64,000 nucleotides of DNA from Prinia subflava (Eukaryota; Chordata; Aves; Passeriformes; Cisticolidae). Below, piece after piece: positions 53,939 through 62,079 of this stretch; position 1 is the stretch's first letter, and each line of letters opens with the position of its first letter. Position numbers and translations under genes: made by a program. The notes beneath the pieces are model-generated. The model was not told where the DNA came from. It saw only the letters and a program-made list of their open reading frames with translations, and did no database searches. The stretch is taken from positions 13,954,032 through 14,018,031 of the forward strand of contig NC_086256.1 of NCBI RefSeq assembly GCF_021018805.1. The letters run 5' to 3'.

Positions 53939-54076
53939 TTAGTTTCCCTGGGCAGCTGCCAGTCCAAACTGACATTTCTTCTCGTCCCTCAGCATGTGGC
54001 CTTGTGCTTCAAAAAACTTCTTCCGGCCAAGTGTGCAAGCACAGGAGCCATAAGGAGCTTCCACTGGAACCAAAAC
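53939..54076 (-). CDS. UOX: UOX exon 8 (divergent C-terminal tail and stop)
   Basis: The acceptor is CATCCCCCTCAG. The exon opens with [20 protein letters not shown], aligning with the mammalian VLLPLDNPYGKITGTVKRK. It then continues about 25 residues past the usual end ([20 protein letters not shown], then AAQGN) to TAA. Three cysteines lie here. Neither other forward frame restores an SRL/SKL terminus. Confidence 0.85.
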   Translation of the reverse strand, partial: VLVPVEAPYGSCACTLGRKKFFEAQGHMLRDEKKCQFGLAAAQGN

Positions 54077-57000
54077 CTGAGGGGGATGAGCACAAACACA
54101 AAGGTTATGTTTGAGACAGGGATGTGCCAGCAGAAAATGCAGCTTTTTACCTCCTTATAAAATCATGCCCAGACCCTTTCTCTCTCATATGAACATCAGT
54201 GGTAGATGCTGACATCACAAGTAAAAGTGGATCTATAATGTCCACCTGAAGGAGGGAAAGGATAGGAGAGCACAGTAGCAGAATCACAAGAGTTTGGAGG
54301 GAGACTAGAGCATAAACAGACTATAGACATCTGTGTCAAATGGAATAACCCAATTTTTCTCTTTCATGTGAGGGTAATGTAACAGACTTTCAGTTGGACC
54401 TAGCTGGCAGCTAGAGCAGCTGTGGAGGGAGGAGCAAATATACCTCACCCCCTACCTCTTGCCCTCTGCCTGATCCCAGGCTGGTACCTCATCCACTGTT
54501 GGACCAATCTGGGATGCCACAGTGCATTCTACTTGGGTAATGCACAGGTTGACATTATAACTGAGAGTCAAATTCAGTGGAAAAAACAGGAATATTTTTC
54601 AGAGACAGTCTCTGTTATAGATTCTTTTGATTTCCAGAGTATTGCACTTGACCTTTAGCTTAGCTTTTATCAATAACACAAGACAACAGTTATTTATCCT
54701 CCTTTTGTAATCAGTGTAAGTCTTTTTAGAGGTAATGTGGAGCTTTTAATGGGACTGGGAGAAGAAATTTTGCTCACTTTATTTTATATAGAACTACTGC
54801 TATGCTTTGAGGCTGAGTATTTCTAAAGAGAGCAGGCAAGTTGTACTTGAAGCATTTACTTACTTCTTTGTCATTGGTCAAGCCTAGATTCTTCATGTCT
54901 ACAACATTGTAAAAAGTGTTGTTCAAGACGGCTTCTATGACCTGTACCTGAAACCATGGAAATGGATGAGACAATGAATTAGGGCACCCTTTCAGTCAAC
55001 AGCCTGGCAAGCTTTTCACTCTGTGTAAAAAAGAACAATGCCACCCCTCCAGTACAGTTGATCAAATACAATTTAGTGAAAATGTGTAACCTTTCACTTT
55101 TATTCAAGTGCTGCTAAGAACTGAGTGATGTTCTCCCCCATTGTGTTCCCAGCTGGGGAGTTTCCAGTCTTAAAACTGACAGAGGAAATAACAGTCCCAC
55201 ATTGGTCTTCTCAGTGGTGCATTTAACATTCACTATTGTTGAAGTAAAACATCATTAGGAGGAAAGAAGATACCTGTGGCACTCTGGAGAGGACAAGCAT
55301 CTGGATACTGTTGACAGTTTTCTGGTAAGAGGGTGAATATTCCCCACAGTCAGGTGGTCCGGCAAAGGCTTCAAGGATACATTCACGGATTTTCTTCCTA
55401 GAGGTAACACAGGTTCTTATAAAACCTTGCATCAGCTGTCTCTGATTAAGTCTGTAATGCTCTACTGTGGAGTGGGTTTTGTTTATATTTTGCATGTCTT
55501 TTCTGACAAATATATAGCCCATGGGATTTTGTGGAAGAGCAATTTCTCCTGTCATCCAAATTTTGTTTCCCCACCCCTGCCAGATATATAATTCATAAAT
55601 AGGTTTTGTTAAAACTATTTAACAAATTAGTTATTTTGTTCTCCTAAAGTGTACCAAACACTGAACTGTTCATTTGAGTGCTGTCCAATGATGTACCCTT
55701 AGAGAGAGGAGTAGAGACGTGCCTCTCACCCCTCCTAACAAGAGCTTAGTGCTGCCACTGAGACCTGTGAGTGGCTGGTGAGCAGCAGCTGTGGATCTGG
55801 CCCTTAGACCTTCTGTGTTGTTTAGAGGGACTTTGTGAGTATAGACTGGGAAATTAATATTACTTGATATAACATACCATATGCAGTTAAAGTCAAAATC
55901 CTTGCATTCGCCGTATGACCATTTGCAGAAGAGCTCTCCACATAGAATCCTGTCATGCCTTTCAGGAAGTGTGGTATGCTCATTCTTATAGAAGCCTTCA
56001 AACCCAGACTGCGTTGTCTTCATAAGCTTCAGGTCCTTAATTCCAGCAAAGACAACCAGAGGACCTGTGATTGAAAGTTACCAGAAAACATGAGCTGCTT
56101 TTCACACAAAGAAAGAAACCTTTGGGTGCATACTTGCATTGACAGCTCCAGAGCCAGAAAGCAGACAATAACTTTCTGCATACAGAAAGAGACAGAGAGG
56201 TTAGAAACAAGACAGAAACTACTGAAGTCAGGCTCAATCTAGAAAATGGAGAATCCCATCAAGTGATCTGCAGTTACAGGAAACAGAAGTAGGCATTTTA
56301 ATTTCATTTGCTTGGAATCATGACACGTGTTGTGTTGGCTCGTGCTGATGTGATTTTCTAAAGGGAAATGAAATAGGCTACCAGTGCTGTGATGTACAGT
56401 GAGAGGTGTGGTGCCTTTTCCAAGAACATAGACAAATATAAAAATTCTCTGTATAAAGACAGAGCCTCAGTCAGTAATTTGCTTTAGATACCCATCCTGT
56501 TGGGAGTTCTGCATCTCTGAGAATGAGAGCCAGGAGCCAATGCAAATCCCTGCAGTTCAGCTAATGAGCAGGAACTGGCACTGATACAGATACCACCCCC
56601 AGGTTCAAACTGACAGTGGCTTTCTCTGGCCACTATTTCTAAAATGAGCTGTTGAGGATCACTGCTGCATGGGTGGATCATTTCTAAAGACAAAGCAGTT
56701 ATGGCCTGAACTTTTTCTTCTGACACACCATTTGAACAGCAGCTATATCAATTTCAAGCAGTCATTTAGAGCACACCAAGATGGTAACCAAAAATTTCAC
56801 TGACCAGAGGTGCCAAAAAGCTGAATCAGGAAAGAGAAACTTCATGGCATGCAGGCTCATTCAGGACTTGTGCAGATAGTCAGTGGCTGAAGCCCAAGCT
56901 CCTGGTTTTGTGCTGCTCTTGGTGCTCACACTAGCTGGTTCAAAATTAATCCTTGAATATGTCAAGTGCATAGTAATCCTGCCTTGGATTTGTAAGACTG

Positions 57001-60000
57001 ACAAATTTTGTCTTTAAATGATGTCTTTGAAGGAATTTATACTGGAAATAATTCCACCATAGCAGACATTTCTAAATTGCATGGTTTTTTAGAGGTTTGG
57101 GTGTTTTTAAACTGCTCTGTGACTGGATATTATGAAACTGCATCTTACCTATTTCTTTTCTTGTTTACATTCATTATTGTTTTTGAATGAGTCTAAGGAG
57201 ATGTATCTGTCATTTTGCCTATGTCCCCCTGTTATTTACTAAAGCTTTAAAAAAATCTCAAAAAGGGCTGACACTGGACAGGATATTCTGAGTTTTGTAC
57301 AGATCTTGAATAATTCATCACTTGGGTATAAGACTGTGACACACAGGTATTAATATAGTGCAGATACTATCAGTGAACCTGGAGAGATACTTGTCTTATA
57401 TTCAAATACTTAGCCTTGTTTGAAAGAGCTCCTTGCAGCAGAAGATTGACAGAAAGGCTGGCTGGCTGTGCAGCAGTCAACCTGAAACTCACTCCAAAGG
57501 ATGCAGCACCCAGGGAGAGTTTCCAAGGTGAACAGCTCATGCCGTGCTTTTTGTGCTCGTGCTGTCTTCAGTTGACAAATTTTGGTTCTGTTAAGTTACT
57601 TACAATGTTTTAAGTTTCCAAAAAACTCTGAGCCTTTTATCAGCTGATATAATGGCAAAAAAATAATTCTATTAAACCTCACTAGGGTTTTTTTTTCATG
57701 ATGAGAAAATTGTTAGAAAAAAAGATTAACTGAGAAATGAACTCTCGTGTCTGGCTGATAGGTGCATAGGAGGATGCTAAATATAGAGAACATTCTCTTA
57801 GAGGAAAAATAAGTGATTTGAAAATCTTCACTTTGGTTATTGTTCACCTAGGCAGGGAATTCTAAAGAAACAACTAAAGGGCTACATGAAAAGAAGTCTA
57901 AAAAGGAAAGGTGGTTTCTTCACTAAGCCATAAAGGCTTACTGTTTGTGTAGAACCCTAACTTGCAGAATTGCATATTAAATTTTCATGATGATGAAAAA
58001 TTTGATATGATCTGCATTAAGAGCAGCAGCTTTTTAAAAAAGTATAGGTTCTTTTTATTTATTTTTTTTTAATTCAGGTGTCTTTTTTAATGTTTTCCAG
58101 AAAATACAGTCAATACTACTGAGGCTGCCAAAAGTGAAGCAGTACTTAACATTACTAGAAAACATTAAAAAAGATGAGGCCAAGTGGCAGTGGAGACTTG
58201 TACAGGCTTTCTCTGTTCTTTCAGCAGGAACACAGGGACAGTGCTCAGATCCACCTTTCAAAATTTGTGTCCTGTCTGCAAGTGAAACTGGTCTTGCCAT
58301 TGATTCTGGGTAGGGTGGGAAACAATTCTAAGTTACATTAATGTAGCATAGATAGGTACTGAACTAATGTCTAAATCTTCTAAAGCCATTGTGTGAAATG
58401 GTATAGTGGCCTCAGGTCAGTTCCCAGTAACCCAGGAGATGTGTTAAACAAAACACCATCACAGTGACACTGAACTCAGGCTTTTGTGGCGAGCTGTAGC
58501 AAGTAGAGATAATTTTTACACTTCCTTTGGAATGCCAGTTCATGGAAGGACAGCTGAGCTTGAAAGCCTGTCTTTAAAGTATCACAAAACTCTTGGTCAA
58601 CCCAAATACTGCTTTGTTTACTTGTGACGTGCAAAAACAGTAAGCACACTCTGAAGAATTTTCATGTGAAAAATGGTTCACATATAGACCTGAGTGCTCA
58701 CAATGTTCAAGCTAGTCTGGCTTGCAGCAATGAAATTGCTTTCTTAGAAATAAAATCAGGGCATGTTGACAGGGGGTTGAAAATTACTCCAAACCAGGCA
58801 ATTGGCCTGCAGCAGTGTGGTATCAGGTAAGGATCAAAGGAGACTTATACTATAAGGTACAAAAGTAAGCAGCCTGCTCTCAGAAGGCGGTTAAGTCCTG
58901 TGGCAAGATTTAACAGTTCTGCTGGATGTGCTGTTGTGACCATCCGTGTTTGGGATATACATACAATGTGAGCTATGTTAGTTCTTCAGCCATGTCTCAG
59001 AGATCAAGAATGTCAAAATTTCACTATAAAAATATTCTTTGGTTCAGATCTCTGGAGCAGTTTGGCTGTGCCCTAAGCCCTGTAACACCCATAGCTGTCT
59101 CTAAAGCCTTCTTCATCTCTCATTGGCAGAAATATTTACAGAGAAGTAGGGGATGTTGACAATTCTTTTCTCACCATTCCGGCACTGCTCAGCTTCACAG
59201 AAGCGGATCCCATCGGGAACACATATGAACGAGTGGATGTGGGGAACGCCATCCTGCAGTTCAGAGCAGACATGTAAGTAAAAGCACTGCAAATACCATG
59301 TTAATTTGAAAACAGGAGCTATGAGAGTGAGGAATGAGTACAGCATAAACAAATGGAATGTATTAGTATTTTAGATACCTCATGCAGGCGTTGCCATGGT
59401 ACTTCTTGAACGTAGGTTTTGACGTACGCCACTTGGCAAAATGTTGTCATGAAGTGATTGCAGATATCTATAGCAAATTCTTCTAAACTTGGGATCTAAG
59501 GCAGCAAACAGTATTATTAGAAAGAAGCAATTACCTCATGTACAAAAGTAGATTTTTCTGGTTGTTCTTAGTATTTGGGAAGAATCACTGTGGTTAAATA
59601 CACATTTCTCTTATTTCTAGCTTGGCTCACTGTGCCCAGTCATTTGACCACCTTGCAGCATATGCTGCAAATAGCAGCTACAGTTGTGTCAAAAATCTCC
59701 CATTCTGTGGTACAGTGAGCCTCAGTCCTTGGACTGAGAGAAACTGCTGCAGGAATCTTATGCTTATAGGATATAATGCTGAAATAATAATTTATCGTGA
59801 TTATTCTGCTTGGTATGGGGATATTCTAATTAAGTTTTACAGGGTAAAGATGGGATTTCATTGGGAGAAAATTAGTGTTACAGATTGTCATTTGTCATTA
59901 CGATACATGCAATTGGTGGCAGTAAGAGCACAGAAGAATTAAGAGGAGTCTCATGCCTTGAGACCTTCTGTTTAAAAATAATACACAGGAATAATGTAGG

Positions 60001-60775
60001 ATTATGGGCTATTAAATTTAAAAAGAGAGAGAGAGAGAGAGAGAGATATGGCTTTATATGACAAATCCACAGAAACCAGGGCTACCTCTTGAGAAAAAAA
60101 AGGCTTTGGAAAACTAAGAGCCCACAGGACAAGCAGTGGAGGAGGAAAACTTTCTCAAATCACTTTGGTACTGATCTGATATGCCAATTGAAAATAAAGC
60201 ATTAGTATAGCAAATACTTCAAAATGAAGGTGTAAGAAACAGCAAGGCTAGTTAAAAAATAAAAAAAAAATACCCCATTTTTTTTGGCCAGCACAAGGAC
60301 AATATTCTTTATGGTGTCTGATATGCCAATTGAAAATAAAGCATTAGTATAGCAAATACTTCAAAATGAAGGTGTAAGAAACAGCAAGGCTAGTTAAAAA
60401 ATAAAAAAAAAATACCCCATTTTTTTTGGCCAGCACAAGGACAATATTCTTTATGGTGTCTGTAGGTATCACAAGAGAATTGTTTCCGTCCAAGTACTCC
60501 TGAGGAGAAGTCAGCCGGAGATGTGCACACACTTCCACTTCTTTAACGAAATGCTTCTTCCCCTCTCTGTGAAGGCGAAGGAACTTAATTGTATTCTTGC
60601 CATATTCACAGTTGAGGACTTCGATGTCCTTGATCTGCAAAGAAAACACGTGGCAGTTGTAAAGAAATACAGTGGAAGCCTGAGTTATGCTGTCATGAAA
60701 CAATGTCAATGAAACATAAACAGTGCTTACGGCCTTTATTTTTGTAGTTACCTGTGACAATGAGAAGATTTTCAT
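53939..60775 (-). CDS. UOX: Urate oxidase, cysteine-rich avian form (intact, eight coding exons)
   Basis: Uricase oxidises urate to 5-hydroxyisourate with H2O2 release. Eight - strand exons (60775-60752, 60634-60416, 59495-59379, 59253-59175, 56064-55878, 55397-55274, 54947-54864, 54076-53939) join to about 323 codons with no stop or frameshift and GT-AG borders. Exon lengths and phases match the mammalian gene. In A. flavus numbering, Lys10 (YGK), Thr57 (PTDTIKN), Phe159 (SGFEGF), Arg176 (DRIL), Gln228 (SYQK) and Asn254 are kept. Catalytic His256 aligns with Phe (NNTFYN against PNIHYF), and Val227 with Tyr. I count 16 cysteines against about four in rat uricase as I recall it. The C-terminus lacks the SRL peroxisomal signal and is extended. 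Established background: published work on chicken calls this form cysteine-rich urate oxidase, weakly active and expressed in skin. I infer that this is that orthologue, not a pseudogene. The first coding exon is the least certain part. Confidence 0.93.
54864..54947 (-). CDS. UOX: UOX exon 7 (catalytic histidine replaced)
   Basis: This 84-bp exon encodes [20 protein letters not shown] and LGLTNDKE, with donor GTAAGT. Two in-frame acceptors lie 6 bp apart (TTTCAG|GTACAG|GTC). The upstream one gives the 28 residues expected for the family. This is the least conserved exon, and it contains the His-to-Phe change. Confidence 0.9.
55274..55397 (-). CDS. UOX: UOX exon 6
   Basis: This 124-bp exon has acceptor ACCTCTAG and donor GTATCT. 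It completes a split tryptophan codon and encodes [20 protein letters not shown] and [20 protein letters not shown] plus Q. It keeps the glutamine equivalent to Gln228 and matches the mammalian KFAGPYDKGEYSPSVQKT region. Confidence 0.95.
55878..56064 (-). CDS. UOX: UOX exon 5 (uricase signature region)
   Basis: This 187-bp exon has acceptor CAATCACAG and donor GTATGT. It encodes [40 protein letters not shown] and [20 protein letters not shown], then I. It matches the PROSITE-type uricase signature, except that the aromatic before TTL is histidine. Four cysteines lie here. Confidence 0.96.
59175..59253 (-). CDS. UOX: UOX exon 4
   Basis: This 79-bp exon has acceptor TGAACTGCAG and donor GTGAGA. 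It encodes [20 protein letters not shown] and AEQCRN, then one base of a glycine codon. It is equivalent to the mammalian [20 protein letters not shown] stretch, with two extra cysteines. Confidence 0.95.
59379..59495 (-). CDS. UOX: UOX exon 3
   Basis: This 117-bp exon, phase 0 at both ends, has acceptor CTGCCTTAG and donor GTATCT. It encodes [20 protein letters not shown] and [19 protein letters not shown], aligned without gaps to the mammalian IKSIEAF...EEIPWKRL exon. Confidence 0.95.
60024..60046 (+). repeat. (AG)n microsatellite
   Basis: About eleven uninterrupted AG units lie in the UOX intron between coding exons 2 and 3. Confidence 0.9.
60175..60458 (-). repeat. Perfect 142-bp tandem duplication across the UOX exon 2 donor
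   Basis: 60175-60316 and 60317-60458 appear identical over 142 bases, including the poly-A and poly-T runs. Each copy holds the last 43 bases of UOX exon 2, its GT donor and the start of the intron. The functional exon uses the right-hand copy, so the left-hand copy is an intronic decoy exon end. The identity implies a very recent event or an assembly error. Confidence 0.95.
60416..60634 (-). CDS. UOX: UOX exon 2 (Lys and Thr of the active site)
   Basis: This 219-bp exon has acceptor TCTTTGCAG and donor GTATTT. It encodes [60 protein letters not shown] and [13 protein letters not shown]. The active-site lysine (YGK) and threonine (PTDT) are present. Its 3' 43 bases and the donor are repeated downstream by a tandem duplication. 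Confidence 0.95.
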
Positions 60776-60791
60776 TATAAATTGCAGAGTC
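60752..60791 (-). CDS. UOX: UOX first coding exon (tentative)
   Basis: A good acceptor (TTTTCTTCCCGTCAG) and a good donor (CACAG|GTAACT) bound 40 bases containing ATGAAAATCTTCTCATTGTC, which joins in phase 0 to exon 2 to give MKIFSLSQ followed by IKDIEV. The length fits the family's short N-terminus. A second donor 21 bases further on (GCC|GTAAGC) would add seven residues in frame. Because the exon begins with an acceptor, a non-coding leader exon nearer 61.4 kb is implied. The N-terminus is not conserved enough to be sure. Confidence 0.55.
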
Positions 60792-61419
60792 CTGACGGGA
60801 AGAAAAAATGCTTTAGGAGACCATTATTATATTAGTAGCAACTATGATAGAATTTTAAAATTTTCTTGGGGACAGGTTATAGAACAGGAGTCACAGTGAA
60901 CTAGTCTCTCACTTGTCATCTGTGAATTAGTCCTGACTATATAGACCTTCACTGAGTCTTTTGTCTGGGATTATTGGTTTTGTTTGCATTAAGCCCTATT
61001 ATTAAGTTTTCCCCTGCTTCTGTCAAATACACATCATTTACACATCTCTTACAGTGTTGGAGAGTCTGTACTAGCAAGGTAACAAAATTCTGCAAAGGTT
61101 GTGATGATTTCTATTGCAGTAAAATATCCAGAGCTCATTGCATTAGACTTTCCATGAGGCTGAAATATCTCACACTCTGTATCAACAACTTTTAATGTAA
61201 ATCAGCCCCTTTTCATGTAGGCATAATGAGAAGGGAGAAAGAGCATCTTCCACACCAAAATATAAATTGAAGCTTTTTATGTGTGAGTTGCTAAAAGATT
61301 ATCAGATGTGCAATTGCTCAATTCAGACATGTTTGTTCCTAAGAGAAATACCAATGCACTTTAAAAGTAGTTGTAAAAAGCATTAGCTGATTGTAGGTCA
61401 GTTCCTTTGGTTCAGAGAT

Positions 61420-61963
61420 CAGAGCGTTTCTCGGGCTCAGCCCCGAGGGCTCAGCTCCCGGCGGTGACCGAAGGCGCTGACCGGGAACGCTTCGGGCAGG
61501 GCTGCGCTCCCTGCGGGGGCTGGGCGGGGAGGCCGGGAGCTGGAAATGATCTTGTTTTGCTTATCTGAACACCTGGGGGTTTTTTCAGATAGTTGTGAAA
61601 ACTTTGTACGTCAGTCATGGAGCACTAAAAAGAAAACAAAAAGGGTTTCGGTATCTGCAGGTTGGAGCTTTTGTTAAGCAGAATACCATGAATATTCTAC
61701 ATAGTCAAATTTTTTCTGTTCTTTGTCAAAAACATAACTTGTCAAGTGTCATTTTGTCTCCTCAAGAAGCCGTGAACAGTTTCCGGCGGCCCCGGGAGCC
61801 CTTGCCCCGCTGGCCCGGCCGTCCCTGCAGTGGGTCCGGGCTCCAGGCTGGCTGCGCGGCCCGGGGTGTGCTCCCTGCTCCGTGGGCAGGAGCTGACAGA
61901 GCAAGCACAGCGCACTTCTCCTTTCGGAGCTGCCGGGCTGGCCGTGCGCACAGGGACAGCAGC
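61420..61963. promoter_or_regulatory. Head-to-head UOX/DNASE2B promoter region
   Basis: Two GC-rich, CpG-containing blocks (about 61428-61545 and 61780-61960) separate the divergent UOX (- strand) and DNASE2B (+ strand) starts, whose coding starts are about 1.2 kb apart. GGGCGGGG, a GC-box type element, is at 61523-61530. No TATA box is obvious at a defined distance. The transcription starts are inferred. Confidence 0.5.
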
Positions 61964-62079
61964 ATGCCTGCGGGATCAGCGCGGTGCCAGCCCGCCCTGC
62001 TGCTGCTGCTGCTCTGCTGCGAGCCCCTGTGCGCCGCCCGGCTCTCCTGCAGGAGCGAGGGCGGGCAGGCGGTGGACTG
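61964..62079 (+). CDS. DNASE2B: Deoxyribonuclease II beta, coding exon 1 (signal peptide; gene continues beyond window)
   Basis: DNase II enzymes cut DNA at acid pH without divalent metal, leaving 3'-phosphates. The beta form (DLAD) degrades nuclear DNA in lens fibre cells of mammals. The exon has 38 codons plus two bases before the donor GTGAGT. It encodes a signal peptide (MPAGSARCQPALLLLLLCCE, then PLCAA) and the mature start RLSCRSEGGQAVD with a split Trp codon, matching the family's N-terminal SCRNEEGKAVDW block. The cysteine there normally forms a disulphide. The frame stays open upstream of this ATG, but I chose this start because the hydrophobic signal follows at once. Exon 2, which would start in the FTFYKLPK region, was not seen before the window ends. 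Position beside UOX agrees with amniote synteny. Confidence 0.88.

Noticed and set aside
60274..60316. Extra UOX exon from the duplicated block
   Set aside because: Only the 3' end of the exon is copied and it has no acceptor of its own, so it is an intronic duplicate and not an additional exon.
53939..60775. UOX as a pseudogene
   Set aside because: This was considered because birds lack hepatic uricase. All exons, phases and splice sites are intact and most substrate-binding residues are kept, so pseudogene is not supported.
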